Shown here one piece after another: positions 1-9,189 of a DNA stretch of 64,000 nucleotides. The DNA comes from Ostreibacterium oceani (GTDB taxonomy: Bacteria; Pseudomonadota; Gammaproteobacteria; Cardiobacteriales; Ostreibacteriaceae), in assembly GCF_009362845.1 (NCBI RefSeq), contig NZ_WHNW01000004.1:87113-151112 (forward strand), read 5' to 3'. Below the pieces are notes generated by a model. It searched no databases, was not told the origin of the DNA, and saw only the letters and a program-made list of their open reading frames with translations. A program made the translations under genes and the position numbers. Numbering within the stretch: the stretch's first letter is position 1; each line of letters begins with the position of its first letter.

Positions 1-840
1 AATCGTTTAAACGGCATTGACTCTGAATTTTGCGATGTGCAACAGTTGCAACGCGAAATTCCGTTTTTAAACTGCACACAAAATGCCCGTTATCCGATTA
101 TGGGTGCATCGCTGCAACGCCGTGCTGGCGTAGCGCGTCATGATGCCGTGGCTTGGGGTTTTGCGCGCGCAGCGGATAAGTATGGCATTGATATTATTCA
201 AAACTGCGAAGTGACGGGGTTTGAGATTGAAAACGGCGTGTTTAAAGCTGTGCAGACAAACCGCGGCACGATCCGCGCGAACAAAGTCGCGATTACGGTT
301 GCAGGAAACACGTCCGTGCTAGCCGAAAAAGCAGGGTTTAGACTACCTGTTGAGTCGCACCCGTTGCAAGCATGGGTTTCTGAACCGATGAAACCGATTT
401 TAGATACGGTCGTTATGTCAAACGCGGTGCATGGTTATATTTCTCAGTCTGATAAAGGTGAGTTAGTTATCGGTGCGGGTATTGATGCCATGAATGGTTA
501 TAGCCAACGAGGCGCATTGCACACGGTGGAGCATGCAACGGCTGCAATTATTGAATTGTTCCCTGTCTTTAGTCGGGTGCGAATGCTGCGCCAGTGGGGT
601 GGAACGGTCGATACAACACCAGATGCTTGCCCAATTCATGGCAGAACGCCAGTTAAGAATATGTATATTAATTGCGGCTGGGGAACGGGTGGTTTTAAGG
701 CGACGCCAGGTTCTGGCTGGACAATGGCTTATACGTTAGCTAAAAACGATCCGCATCCACTTAATGCCCCATTTTCGTTGGAGCGATTCGAGACGGGTGC
801 ATTAGTTGACGAGCACGGTGCCGCTGGTGTCGCGCACTAA
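1..840 (+). CDS. soxB: Sarcosine oxidase beta subunit, 5'-truncated by the window edge
   Basis: This is the C-terminal 279 residues of the FAD/FMN-binding beta subunit of heterotetrameric sarcosine oxidase, which oxidatively demethylates sarcosine to glycine with formaldehyde (or methylene-tetrahydrofolate) and H2O2 as products. The frame is open from base 1, so the true start lies outside the window; the first ATG at 37 is internal. A DAO-type oxidoreductase pattern is visible: a substrate-domain stretch, then a C-terminal segment with [14 protein letters not shown] and [16 protein letters not shown], typical of the flavin-binding end of SoxB. It is followed 47 bp later by soxD, and the order B-D-A-G is the usual sox operon order. 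Family assignment is firm because all four subunits are present. Confidence 0.95.
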   Translation, partial: NRLNGIDSEFCDVQQLQREIPFLNCTQNARYPIMGASLQRRAGVARHDAVAWGFARAADKYGIDIIQNCEVTGFEIENGVFKAVQTNRGTIRANKVAITVAGNTSVLAEKAGFRLPVESHPLQAWVSEPMKPILDTVVMSNAVHGYISQSDKGELVIGAGIDAMNGYSQRGALHTVEHATAAIIELFPVFSRVRMLRQWGGTVDTTPDACPIHGRTPVKNMYINCGWGTGGFKATPGSGWTMAYTLAKNDPHPLNAPFSLERFETGALVDEHGAAGVAH

Positions 841-887
841 CTAGGCGCTAGCTAGGCACTAACTAAATTTGGTCGGAGAGTACTTAT

Positions 888-1238
888 ATGTTAAAAATTA
901 ATTGTCCTTACTGTGGTGTTCGGGACGAAATAGAGTTTAGCTATGCAGGCGAGGCGCATATTGTTCGCCCAGTGGATGGCGAGAATATGACGGATGCCGA
1001 ATGGGCAGATTATCTATTTAATCGTAAGAATCCTAGGGGTGTACACCTAGAGCAGTGGTGTCATACGGCAGGCTGTCGTCAGTTTTTCAATGCTGCGCGC
1101 GATACTGTGTCTAATCAGTTTATCCAAACGTATAAAATTGGTGAAGTATTTCATCTGGATGAGGCCGTTAAAAATAACGAAATAGGCAAAGAGACAGAGA
1201 CAGGCGCAGAACATCTTCAGGAGGGCAGTGGCTCATGA
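888..1238 (+). CDS. soxD: Sarcosine oxidase delta subunit
   Basis: Small zinc-binding delta subunit of tetrameric sarcosine oxidase, 116 residues. The N-terminus shows a CPYCG zinc-knuckle pair. Further on, a W-C-H-T-A-G-C-R-Q-F-F segment supplies the remaining Cys/His ligands, as in characterised SoxD proteins. The C-terminal 20 or so residues are acidic and probably disordered. A GGAGAG ribosome-binding site lies about 9 nt before the ATG at 888. The stop codon overlaps the soxA start (ATGA at 1235-1238), indicating translational coupling. Confidence 0.95.
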   Translation: MLKINCPYCGVRDEIEFSYAGEAHIVRPVDGENMTDAEWADYLFNRKNPRGVHLEQWCHTAGCRQFFNAARDTVSNQFIQTYKIGEVFHLDEAVKNNEIGKETETGAEHLQEGSGS

Positions 1239-4200
1239 GACCTTGTGTTAAACGCTTGCCAGTCGGTGGGCAAATAAACCGTGATAAACCATTACACTTT
1301 ACCTTTAACGGTAAAGCCTATATCGGTTATGAAGGGGATACTTTGGCGTCTGCATTGTTAGCCAATGGTGTTAAGATTTTGGGGCGCAGCTTTAAGTACC
1401 ATCGCCCGCGTAGTATTTTTGGGCTAGGCGCTGAAGAGCCTAATGTATTATTACAAATCGGCGAAGGCGCAAAGACGCTACCGAACCAGCGCGCCACACA
1501 GGTGATGCTTTATGATGGTCTGGTGGCAAAAACTGTCAATGGGTTTCCGTGTGTTAACTATGATTTTTATGCGGGGCTAGGGCTATTCTCAAAAATGCTA
1601 TCGGCTGGTTTTTATTACAAAACATTCATGTGGCCGAAAAGCGCTTGGGACTGGTACGAAGAAAAAATCCGTGCCGCCGCTGGTCTAGGGATTAGCCCTG
1701 TTGAGGCAGACCCTGATATTTATGAACATCGGAATCAACACGTTGATATTTTGATTGTTGGTGGCGGTGTTGCGGGTATTCGAGCGGCACTGGCGGCCGC
1801 AGCGTCTGGGCAGCGCATTATGCTGGTTGACGAACAATCAACGTTTGGTGGCTGGTTTCAGCACAGTCAACAGAAAATCGATGGCATACAGCCTAAACAA
1901 TGGATTGCCCAAGCGATACAGACCTTGCGTAATCAATCCAATGTGACCGTATTAAATCAAGCAACGGCCTTTGGTCGTTATGATCATAACTTTATTGCTG
2001 TTTTAGAAAAGCATGGCGAGGTTAATCGCGCAGCGCACCAGCCACGAGAAACCGTTTGGCATATCCGCGCCAAACACCTGATTTTAGCCACAGGCGCTCA
2101 AGAACGCGGGTTGTCATTTGGTAATAACGATCGACCAGGCATTATGCTCGCCAGTGCGGTGTCGGGTTATATTCATCGTTATGGCGTTAAATTAGGGAGT
2201 AACGGTGTCTTATTTACGAATAACGATGGCGCTTACCAAGCTGCTATTGATATGCAAAAAGCAGGCATCACCGTCAAAGCGGTGATTGATGTCAGGCACC
2301 AAGGCGCTGGCTCTATTGCGCAGGCAGTTAAGGCACTGGGTATCAAAGTTTATAATGGCTATACCGTCGTTAACACTTATGGGCGCAAAGGCATTCACAA
2401 GATTCGTGTGACTAAACTTACCGAAGACAAGCGTGCGTTGACGGACGTGGTCGAAGACATTGCTTGCGATGTGTTGGCGGTATCGGGTGGTTACTCACCC
2501 GTGATTCATTTACACTCGCATATTGGCGGTAAAAATCGCTGGAATGAGGAAAAGCTTTGCTTTGTGCCCGATCCAGCAACAGGTGAAGGGATTTACTTTG
2601 CAGGCGCAATCACAGGTGAGTTATCGACACGTGGCTGTTTGAGGCAAGGGGCTGAAATCGGTTATCAGGTCAGCAAAGGCGTAAATGGTGCAACAGGCGA
2701 GACGGCGAGCGAGATTACCGTGCCATGTATCCAAGAACACCAAGAAAACCCCATCGAAGCGTATTGGCAAACACCGTATGCTAAGGGACCAACGCGTGCG
2801 CCTAAACAGTTTGTAGACTACCAAAACGATACGGGTGTGAGCGATATTTATCAAGCGATTACCGAAGGTTATAAATCGATTGAACATATCAAACGCTATA
2901 CGGCGCTAGGGTTTGGTACGGATCAAGGTAAAACAGGCAATATCAACGGCATGGCAGTAGCGGCTGAGAAAATGGGCAAAACCATCCCTGAAGTCGGCAC
3001 AACCACGTTTAGGCCTGCCTATACGCCTGTCACCTTTGGTGCATTGGCGGGCCGCGAAATCGGCGAATTTTTCAATCCAATCCGTACAACGGCGATGCAC
3101 GAATGGCATGTGAGCCACGGTGCTGAGTTTGAGTTGGTTGGAGATTGGTATCGCCCGTGGTACTATCCGCAAGATGGCGAAGACATGGAGGCGGCAGTTG
3201 CCCGTGAATGCCTTGCTACCCGCCATAGTGTGGGTATGCTAGACGCATCAACACTGGGTAAAATCGAGGTCAAGGGCAAAGATGCTGCCAAATTCTTAAA
3301 TATGATGTACACTAACCCATTTTTAAAATTGGGTATCGGTAAAGCGCGCTACGGATTGATGCTGGGCGAAGATGGCATGTTGATGGATGACGGTGTTGTA
3401 CTAAGATTGGCCGAAGACCATTTTTATGTGCATACAACCACAGGTGGTGCTGCTAGCGTATTTAATTGGATGGAGCGTTGGGCGCAAACCGAGTGGCCAG
3501 AGATGGAGGTATTTTTCACGTCTGTCACCGACCATTTTGCAACCACGGCGGTTGTCGGTCCCAATAGCCGTAACGTACTAGAAAGTCTCTGCGATGATAT
3601 TGATTTTTCTAATGAAGCATTTGAATTTATGAGCTTTAGGGAAGGCACTATTGACGGTATCCCAGTTCGGGTTTGTCGAATTTCGTTTTCTGGCGAATTG
3701 GCCTTTGAGGTCAATGTTAACGCCAATTATGGGCGTCATATTTGGGAAGCGATTTATGCAGCGGGTCAGCCGTTTAACATCACGCCTTATGGCACAGAGA
3801 CCATGCACGTGTTACGCGCGGAAAAAGGCTATATCATTGTGGGGCAAGATACCGATGGCTCAGTGAGTCCACACGACTTAGGTATGGCGTGGGCGATTGG
3901 TAAAAACAAAGCCTTTATTGGCGATCGCTCTTTGCATCGTGAGGATATGGTGCGTGATAACCGCAAGCAGCTTATCGGCTTAGAAACCGCTGATCCGAAA
4001 CAGGTATTGCCTGAAGGCGCGCAACTTATCAACACGCGGGAATATGAAATCCCTGCCGATATGCAAGGACATGTGACATCAAGTTACTACAGTCACAGTT
4101 TAAATAAATCGATTGCATTGGCACTGGTAAAAGGTGGATTGAGTCGAATCGGTGAGACGTTGTACTCGCCACGCCCAGAAGGCGGCATCGTTGAAGCTAA

Positions 4201-4252
4201 AATTGTATCGCCCGTTTTTTATGATGAGGCAGGAGAAAAACGTGATGGTTAA
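1235..4252 (+). CDS. soxA: Sarcosine oxidase alpha subunit
   Basis: Large alpha subunit of heterotetrameric sarcosine oxidase, 1005 residues, the normal family length. Domains in order: an N-terminal ferredoxin-like domain (about 20-100, with FTFNGK and the GRSFKYHRPRS segment); a pyridine-nucleotide-disulfide oxidoreductase-type dinucleotide domain with GGGVAG at residues 176-181 that binds NAD; and a C-terminal GcvT-like (aminomethyltransferase) folate domain from about residue 600 to the end, which takes up the one-carbon unit on tetrahydrofolate. AGGAGGG lies about 12 nt before the ATG. The gene overlaps soxD by 4 bp and soxG by 8 bp, so the operon is tightly packed. Confidence 0.96.
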   Translation: MRPCVKRLPVGGQINRDKPLHFTFNGKAYIGYEGDTLASALLANGVKILGRSFKYHRPRSIFGLGAEEPNVLLQIGEGAKTLPNQRATQVMLYDGLVAKTVNGFPCVNYDFYAGLGLFSKMLSAGFYYKTFMWPKSAWDWYEEKIRAAAGLGISPVEADPDIYEHRNQHVDILIVGGGVAGIRAALAAAASGQRIMLVDEQSTFGGWFQHSQQKIDGIQPKQWIAQAIQTLRNQSNVTVLNQATAFGRYDHNFIAVLEKHGEVNRAAHQPRETVWHIRAKHLILATGAQERGLSFGNNDRPGIMLASAVSGYIHRYGVKLGSNGVLFTNNDGAYQAAIDMQKAGITVKAVIDVRHQGAGSIAQAVKALGIKVYNGYTVVNTYGRKGIHKIRVTKLTEDKRALTDVVEDIACDVLAVSGGYSPVIHLHSHIGGKNRWNEEKLCFVPDPATGEGIYFAGAITGELSTRGCLRQGAEIGYQVSKGVNGATGETASEITVPCIQEHQENPIEAYWQTPYAKGPTRAPKQFVDYQNDTGVSDIYQAITEGYKSIEHIKRYTALGFGTDQGKTGNINGMAVAAEKMGKTIPEVGTTTFRPAYTPVTFGALAGREIGEFFNPIRTTAMHEWHVSHGAEFELVGDWYRPWYYPQDGEDMEAAVARECLATRHSVGMLDASTLGKIEVKGKDAAKFLNMMYTNPFLKLGIGKARYGLMLGEDGMLMDDGVVLRLAEDHFYVHTTTGGAASVFNWMERWAQTEWPEMEVFFTSVTDHFATTAVVGPNSRNVLESLCDDIDFSNEAFEFMSFREGTIDGIPVRVCRISFSGELAFEVNVNANYGRHIWEAIYAAGQPFNITPYGTETMHVLRAEKGYIIVGQDTDGSVSPHDLGMAWAIGKNKAFIGDRSLHREDMVRDNRKQLIGLETADPKQVLPEGAQLINTREYEIPADMQGHVTSSYYSHSLNKSIALALVKGGLSRIGETLYSPRPEGGIVEAKIVSPVFYDEAGEKRDG

Positions 4253-4898
4253 TTTATTGGATAAAGCAATTTCTGCAATGCGCCCTGTGTTAACGCCTTA
4301 TCAAGGTAAAGCCACAACAGGAAATGCCGCAGAAAATACCGCAGAAAACACAGCGGTTATTTTGACGGAATTGGCCTGTTTGGACTATTTAAATGTTAGG
4401 ATTCGAGCAACAGATGAGCAAGCTCGTCACCAAGCCGCTAAAGTGTTGGGCGCTGAATTGCCCAGCATTTCGCAATTTTGCTCAAACTCAGGCAACACAC
4501 TGTTAGGGATTGGTCCTAGCGAATGGCTTGTTGTGTTACCTAGCGGCGAGGCGGCCAAGGTGCAAAACGAATTGGTGGCCGCCTTGGGCGATGCACATCA
4601 TTTGGTGGTCGATGTCACAGGCGGGACAACGCAATTACGTGTGACAGGCGAAAAAGCCCGTGCAGTCCTCGAAAAAGGCGCTTATGTCGATTTGCACCCG
4701 CGTATTTTTAAATCAGGGCAGCATTATGCGACCGTTTTGTCAGGCGCACCCACTGTAATTATGTGTTATGGCGACAATGACTATGCGTTGCTTGTGCGCC
4801 GTAGTTTTTCTGATCATGTCGCGCGATGGGCGATTGATGCCGCGTCAGAGTATGGATTTACGGTAACAGCGCCTGCCCTGAAGTCCACGGCAGAGTAG
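4245..4898 (+). CDS. soxG: Sarcosine oxidase gamma subunit
   Basis: Gamma subunit, about 217 residues, belonging to the SoxG/GcvT-like family that caps the folate domain of SoxA. The chosen start is the ATG at 4245, with AGGAG at 4231-4235 in front of it and an 8-bp overlap with the soxA end. A GTG immediately before it (4242) is an alternative, and an ATG at 4152 is further upstream but would overlap soxA by 100 bp. A recognisable segment is LLGIGPSEWLVVLP, followed by a repeated NTAENTA-like stretch near the N-terminus that looks like a local duplication. It is the last gene of the sox operon. Confidence 0.92.
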   Translation: MVNLLDKAISAMRPVLTPYQGKATTGNAAENTAENTAVILTELACLDYLNVRIRATDEQARHQAAKVLGAELPSISQFCSNSGNTLLGIGPSEWLVVLPSGEAAKVQNELVAALGDAHHLVVDVTGGTTQLRVTGEKARAVLEKGAYVDLHPRIFKSGQHYATVLSGAPTVIMCYGDNDYALLVRRSFSDHVARWAIDAASEYGFTVTAPALKSTAE

Positions 4899-4954
4899 AT
4901 GCGGCGTTAAGGGTTGGGGGGCAGTCATATTCGATGCCATGCTGGGCGTAGCAG

Positions 4955-5827
4955 ATGAAACTAAGTAAAACGGATGTCGTGTGGCCAGATTGGCCAGCGC
5001 CAACACAAGTCGTTGCGTTTAGCACCACGCGGCTGGGCGGTGTCAGTACAGGTGATTACCAGCAACTGAATTTGGGGTTACACGTCGGCGATAATCAGGC
5101 GCATGTGGCGACCAATCGCGCACGGTTACAACACTTTGTTGGTGAAGATACGCCGTTAGTGTGGCTTCATCAAGTGCATGGCGATGCCATTGCAGATGCG
5201 GCAACGAATGTGGGAATGGGTTCGGGAATGGGTTCAGTCACGGACTCAGAGATGGGTGCAGCAGCAACGGATAGGATTGAAGCCGATGCTTGTGTTTGTG
5301 CGCAACCCAATCTCGCCTGTGTCGTGATGACCGCGGATTGTTTGCCCGTGTTGCTATGTAATGCCAAAGGCACTCAAGTTGCCGCGCTGCATTGTGGTTG
5401 GCGTGGATTATATCAAGGATTGATTGGCAAAACGCGACGCAATTATTTTAGTGACGAACCGGTTATCGCCTGGCTGGGGCCTGCTATTGGGCCGCAAAGC
5501 TACGAAGTCGATGATGCGTTTTATCAGCGCTTTGTGGCGTTAGATGCTGGGTATGCCAGTGCGTTTTATGCCAATCGTTCTGGGCATTATTGGTGTGATT
5601 TGTATGCCATTGCGCGCTATCAATTACACGCACAAGGCATTGCGTCTGTCTATGGCGGTGGGTTTGATACGTTGTCTGATTCGCGGTTTTTTTCGTATCG
5701 CCAGCAGACGAATGCAGAAAAGACACGAGGCGAGACAGGAGGGGATACGGGGCGCACAGAAACGGGGCGAATGGCAACGGTTATCTTTATTCAAAACGAA
5801 GGGCTAGGAAAGGCTAGGAAGGGCTAG
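4955..5827 (+). CDS. pgeF: PgeF/YfiH-family peptidoglycan editing factor / purine nucleoside phosphorylase
   Basis: Member of the YfiH/LACC1 (DUF152) family, known as polyphenol oxidase-like or multifunctional purine nucleoside phosphorylase, with a peptidoglycan-editing role reported for E. coli YfiH. Zinc and active-site signatures are visible: HQVHGD near residue 72, ADCLPVLL near 127 and HCGWRGL near 147. Its 290 residues exceed the usual 240-260, for two reasons. A Gly/Met/Ser/Thr-rich insertion follows HQVHGD. The C-terminus also continues past the expected RMATVIFI end into a tail encoded by a 10-bp tandem repeat, where the stop codon sits. No convincing RBS precedes the ATG. It lies 56 bp after soxG but has no known link to sarcosine metabolism. 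Confidence 0.9.
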   Translation: MKLSKTDVVWPDWPAPTQVVAFSTTRLGGVSTGDYQQLNLGLHVGDNQAHVATNRARLQHFVGEDTPLVWLHQVHGDAIADAATNVGMGSGMGSVTDSEMGAAATDRIEADACVCAQPNLACVVMTADCLPVLLCNAKGTQVAALHCGWRGLYQGLIGKTRRNYFSDEPVIAWLGPAIGPQSYEVDDAFYQRFVALDAGYASAFYANRSGHYWCDLYAIARYQLHAQGIASVYGGGFDTLSDSRFFSYRQQTNAEKTRGETGGDTGRTETGRMATVIFIQNEGLGKARKG

Positions 5828-5840
5828 GAAGGGCTAGGAA
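5801..5840 (+). repeat. Four tandem copies of a 10-bp unit at the pgeF stop
   Basis: Units of GGGCTAGGAA (the second begins AGG) run head to tail at 5801-5810, 5811-5820, 5821-5830 and 5831-5840. The pgeF stop codon TAG at 5825-5827 lies inside the third unit. Because 10 is not a multiple of 3, gain or loss of a unit would change the frame of the tail. The rest of the 165-bp gap to orn contains two more short duplications: TAATTAACGAATG twice near 5880-5910, and AGTAAGTTAAATCTC twice running into the orn stop. Confidence 0.9.
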
Positions 5841-5994
5841 GAATTAAATAAACTCACTTAGATTCGGGCAATCAGTGTTAATTAACGAATGGTGCTAATT
5901 AACGAATGCCCGTCGTTGGTTTAGATGTAGTCGCTAAAATTTCAGTGGGTTAAGTTTTGGTGGCCTAGATTTTAGTAAGTTAAATCTCAGTAAG

Positions 5995-6567
5995 TTAAAT
6001 CTCAGCAGGTTGGGCTGAAACCATAATCGTTTCGCGGTAGTGTTTTAACTCATCAATCGAATCATAAACATCGTCTAGGGCGAGGTGGTTGCTGTTTTTT
6101 TGGTAACTTTTTGCTGCGTTAGGATACCAACGGCGCGCGAGTTCTTTGAGTGTGCTAACGTCTAGATTGCGATAATGAAACCACGCTTCTAATTCGGGCA
6201 TTTGGCGCGCGAGAAACCGTCTGTCTTGGCAAATGCTGTTGCCTGCCATCGGCGATGCGCCTTTGGGAACGTACTGACTAATGAATGCCAGCGTTTCTAG
6301 CTCTGCCTCACGTAGGGTTGCGGTTGCATTTTGTACGCGAGTATAAAGCCCTGACTGGCGGTGCTGACGTTGATTCCAGTCATCCATTTGCGCCAGCACG
6401 TCTTGAGGCTGGTGGATCGCGATTACTGGGCCTTCGGCGAGCACCTGTAAATGTGAATCGGTAATAACCGTTGCAATCTCGATAATCTCATCGGTTTTTT
6501 GACAGAGCCCTGTCATTTCTAAGTCAATCCAGATTAGGTTGTTGCGAGATTTATTGTTATCGGTCAT
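5995..6567 (-). CDS. orn: Oligoribonuclease
   Basis: 3'-to-5' exoribonuclease of the DEDDh family that degrades 2-5 nt RNA oligomers and linear pGpG, completing RNA turnover in the cytoplasm. The DEDDh motifs are clear: WIDLEMTGL near the N-terminus (first D and E), [11 protein letters not shown] in the middle, and [11 protein letters not shown] near the C-terminus. The start at 6567 gives 190 residues (family about 180) and has AAAGGA some 7 nt upstream; a more distal ATG at 6618 would add 17 non-conserved residues. It converges on pgeF. Confidence 0.95.
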   Translation of the reverse strand: MTDNNKSRNNLIWIDLEMTGLCQKTDEIIEIATVITDSHLQVLAEGPVIAIHQPQDVLAQMDDWNQRQHRQSGLYTRVQNATATLREAELETLAFISQYVPKGASPMAGNSICQDRRFLARQMPELEAWFHYRNLDVSTLKELARRWYPNAAKSYQKNSNHLALDDVYDSIDELKHYRETIMVSAQPAEI

Positions 6568-6680
6568 GTAAAATTCCTTTGGGTGCTTTTTAGGTGGCTT
6601 AGCGATTGTTCCAATCAATGTGCTTGTTTGTTAGGTAAGAATGGCATATCGCTTGTTGTAATGCTGAGGCTAGTGGTTAT

Positions 6681-7331
6681 TTATTGTTTCGTGTCGGTAT
6701 TGTGTCGGGCGGTGGCTTGAAAAGTGGCTTTAAAGGTGGCTTGAAAGGCGTGTAGTGCGGCTAAAAAGTCGTTGTACTGTGTCTTATCGGTTATTGTACC
6801 ATCGACGAAAGCCTCGTGAAAACGGGGCAACGAAAATTGGCTAATAATATTTGCGCCCATGCGAGGGAATCCTGCCTGAGCAATTTGCATGACAGAAGCC
6901 CCGCCAAATTGTCCAGGTGAGGTACTCAGTAATAGCATGGGTTTGTCGCCAAACATTTTGCGCTCCAGCCGCGATGTCCAGTCGTAGAGGTTTTTAAAAG
7001 CAGCCGCAAAGTTGCCATTGTGTTCGGCTAACGAAATGATAAAGCCATCGGCGGCTTGGAGTTCTGTGAGAAAGGCTTCGGCAGATTCGGCTTTGCCGAT
7101 GGCCTTTTCCATATCTTCGCTAAATAGTGGACAAAGATAGTCATTGAGGTCTAAAACTTTTGCACTAACAGCTTTTTCGCTAACAGACGTAAGTTGGTTG
7201 GCAGCAAAAGTCACAAGCTGTTTGTTAATGGAGGTCGTGCTGGTGCTCGCAGCAAAGGCGACAACGGTTGTCGTTGTTTCCGTTGTCGTTGTTTCCGTTG
7301 TCGTTGTTTCCGTTGTCGTTACCGATGTCAT
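6681..7331 (-). CDS. NADPH-dependent FMN reductase family protein with Thr-rich N-terminal repeat
   Basis: Flavodoxin-like NAD(P)H:FMN oxidoreductase (ChrR/AzoR-like superfamily), 216 residues. The first strand and phosphate loop read VVAFAASTSTTSIN where the family has a GSxRxxSxN loop. Later come a GFIISLAEHNGNFAAAFKNLYDW segment (family E/N-Y-N... S-x-P... KNxxDW) and a PMLLLSTSPGQFGG segment (KP...S.SPG..GG), both typical of flavin-binding loops. Upstream of the fold lies a Thr/Glu tract made of five-residue repeats (ETTTT), encoded by 15-bp tandem copies, so the N-terminus is unusual. The substrate is unknown; quinone, chromate or azo reductase activity are all possible. Confidence 0.8.
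   Translation of the reverse strand: MTSVTTTETTTTETTTTETTTTVVAFAASTSTTSINKQLVTFAANQLTSVSEKAVSAKVLDLNDYLCPLFSEDMEKAIGKAESAEAFLTELQAADGFIISLAEHNGNFAAAFKNLYDWTSRLERKMFGDKPMLLLSTSPGQFGGASVMQIAQAGFPRMGANIISQFSLPRFHEAFVDGTITDKTQYNDFLAALHAFQATFKATFQATARHNTDTKQ
7268..7320 (-). repeat. 15-bp tandem repeat in the FMN reductase N-terminus
   Basis: Three exact 15-bp units (plus strand TTGTCGTTGTTTCCG) at 7268-7282, 7283-7297 and 7298-7312 are followed by an 8-bp partial copy. Read on the minus strand they encode repeated ETTTT. The unit length keeps the reading frame. Confidence 0.9.
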
Positions 7332-7452
7332 GGATGCTCAGGGGTTGCTAAAATTGGGCACCATTATATCACGTGCCCTCAGTTAGACAATGCGCGTTCG
7401 CCGTGGCGTATTGATACGGTATTGATAACGTATTGATGCGGTGTTGATGGTG

Positions 7453-8076
7453 TTATTGGCGCAAAATGACGGGTGTGTTTTTTGTCAAATCGACAATTTG
7501 GCTAGGTTTGGCGTGACCGCCTAGCGGCGCATCGATAAAATATTCAACCCACTGCGCAAAAACTTGCTTGGCTTCGTTAAGGTTAGCCACAGGTGGCTTG
7601 CCACTGATATTAGCGCTGGTCGAGATGAGCGGTGCGTTGAGCGCGTCGCATAAGGCCACGATAATTGGGTGCTCACTGATGCGGATGGCAATCGTCTCAT
7701 GGTTGCCAGTTACTAATGCAGGGCAGTTGCTAGATTTGGGCAGTAAACAGGTGACAAATCCTGGCCAAAGGTCGTCTAGTTGGCTGCGTTGTACCGCATT
7801 AATCGTGATATAGGGTTCGATTTGTGAGAATTGACTGGCGACCAAAATAAGCCCTTTGTCGGCGGGTCGGGATTTGGCTTGTAGGAGTTTTTGAATGGCG
7901 CTGGGTGATTGGGGGTCGCAGCCTAATCCCCATACACCCTCAGTGGGATAGCAAATAACGCCAGCTTGCCTGATAATAGTAACGGCGTCGTTTATCTGTG
8001 TCGCTATCTGTGTCGCTATTTGTGTCGAGGTTTGATTTGTTGTTTGTTTGTCTTTTTGATTAGGCGAGCTTGTCAT
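7453..8076 (-). CDS. tsaC: L-threonylcarbamoyladenylate synthase (YrdC/Sua5 family)
   Basis: YrdC-domain enzyme that makes threonylcarbamoyl-AMP from threonine, bicarbonate and ATP for t6A37 modification of ANN-decoding tRNAs. Visible motifs are the PTEGVWGLGCDP segment (family PTxTxYGLG), KSRPADKGLILV, and the C-terminal STSANISGKPP (SxSANxSG). The 207 residues are slightly longer than E. coli TsaC because the N-terminus carries a polar stretch with three copies of a TQIA-like tetrapeptide encoded by 12-bp repeats (7994-8029). No C-terminal Sua5 domain is present. Confidence 0.93.
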   Translation of the reverse strand: MTSSPNQKDKQTTNQTSTQIATQIATQINDAVTIIRQAGVICYPTEGVWGLGCDPQSPSAIQKLLQAKSRPADKGLILVASQFSQIEPYITINAVQRSQLDDLWPGFVTCLLPKSSNCPALVTGNHETIAIRISEHPIIVALCDALNAPLISTSANISGKPPVANLNEAKQVFAQWVEYFIDAPLGGHAKPSQIVDLTKNTPVILRQ

Positions 8077-8119
8077 GGTGTGATTGGGTGTGGTGTAATT
8101 GGTTGTGGTGGTTATTGAT

Positions 8120-9142
8120 CTAGCTTTTTGGCTGATTTTTTTCCTTTTTTGCCTTTTTTTGTTCAGCGTGCTGGGCTTTTAGGGCTTTTTTGTCGCCTCT
8201 GATATGGCTGGGTTTGCGTGGGTAAAATGCTGATTCGCCAGTAGGTCGTGTTTTAAAACGGCGGTGTACCCAGTAATATTGGGCCTCAAAGCCAGTCAGT
8301 AAGGTTTCAATCGCTTGGTTCATGGCGTTGGCGGCGACAGCCTCATCAATGAGTTTGTCAGTAGGGATTTCTGGCAAAAAACGGATTTCATATTGACCAG
8401 TTTGCGCGTTACGAAAACCAGCGACAGGGATGACGGCGGCGTTGGTTTTGCGTGCGATTTTGGCATATAACGGCAGTGTGTAAGCATCGACCCCAAAAAA
8501 CGGCGCAAACACGGCGGGTGCGCGACTGCCAAAGTCTTGGTCGGCTGCGTACCAGACGCATTGGCCTGCTTGTAGCTGGGTGATTAATGCGCGCATATTG
8601 CTTTGTTCAATCGCGCCTTGGCTATGTAATATTCGCCGCCGTGAAACGATGTAATCCAGCACGGGATTTTTCATCTTGCGGTACATAAAATACGTGGGGA
8701 ATTTTAGCGTGACCATAGGCGCACCAAAATCAATATGGGTGGTATGCATGCCGAGTAGTAACACGCCTCGGTTTTCTTTGAGCGCATTGCTGACATGATA
8801 ATCATCGACAAAATGAATCTTATGGGCAAAGCGCTCAGCAGGCAAAAACCAGCCCATCGCCATTTCAAATATACCTTTGCCTAGGGCATCTACATGCTGA
8901 TTGAATAAATCAGTGGTATTGAGTGACGATTGTGAAAAACAGTGTTCAAGATTGGTTTTGACGACCAGCATACGATAGGGCATGGTGATTTTCATTAGGC
9001 GACCGAGCCCGCTGCCTATGGCCATTAAACCGTGATAGGGTAATACACGGACCAGTAACCATAAAATACCAACCGCTAACCAACTACCCCAATGTTTTGG
9101 GTGCAGGAGTTTGCGGTCAAATGGCGGGGTATTCTCTGGCAT
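8120..9142 (-). CDS. lpxL: Lipid A biosynthesis acyltransferase, LpxL/LpxM (HtrB) family
   Basis: Inner-membrane late acyltransferase that adds a secondary acyl chain to Kdo2-lipid IVA. The N-terminal segment LLHPKHWGSWLAVGILWLLV matches the membrane anchor of LpxL-type proteins. The catalytic HX4D motif is visible as HTTHID in GMHTTHIDFG, followed by FPTYFMYRKMKNPVLD. The YAADQDFG and VFAPFFG segments are also typical. The start at 9142 gives 341 residues beginning just before the conserved LLHP. An ATG at 9271 in the same frame would add 43 low-complexity residues that include the 11-bp repeats, and neither start has a clear RBS. The C-terminal 30 residues are Lys-rich. LpxL versus LpxM or LpxP cannot be settled from sequence alone. 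Confidence 0.85.
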   Translation of the reverse strand: MPENTPPFDRKLLHPKHWGSWLAVGILWLLVRVLPYHGLMAIGSGLGRLMKITMPYRMLVVKTNLEHCFSQSSLNTTDLFNQHVDALGKGIFEMAMGWFLPAERFAHKIHFVDDYHVSNALKENRGVLLLGMHTTHIDFGAPMVTLKFPTYFMYRKMKNPVLDYIVSRRRILHSQGAIEQSNMRALITQLQAGQCVWYAADQDFGSRAPAVFAPFFGVDAYTLPLYAKIARKTNAAVIPVAGFRNAQTGQYEIRFLPEIPTDKLIDEAVAANAMNQAIETLLTGFEAQYYWVHRRFKTRPTGESAFYPRKPSHIRGDKKALKAQHAEQKKAKKEKNQPKS

Positions 9143-9156
9143 AGGTATTTGGGTAG

Positions 9157-9189
9157 TTGGTCGGTGGTTGGTCGGTGGTTGGTCGGTGG
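9157..9189. repeat. Three tandem 11-bp units upstream of the lpxL-like start
   Basis: TTGGTCGGTGG occurs at 9157-9167, 9168-9178 and 9179-9189, with a degenerate fourth copy after it. The repeat lies 15-47 nt upstream of the likely ATG at 9142 (minus strand), and inside the open frame that begins at 9271. An 11-bp unit would shift that longer frame if copy number changed. Confidence 0.9.

Noticed and set aside
2418-4035. Several 60-100 residue minus-strand frames inside soxA
   Set aside because: Antisense shadows of a clearly conserved coding gene with no start signals.
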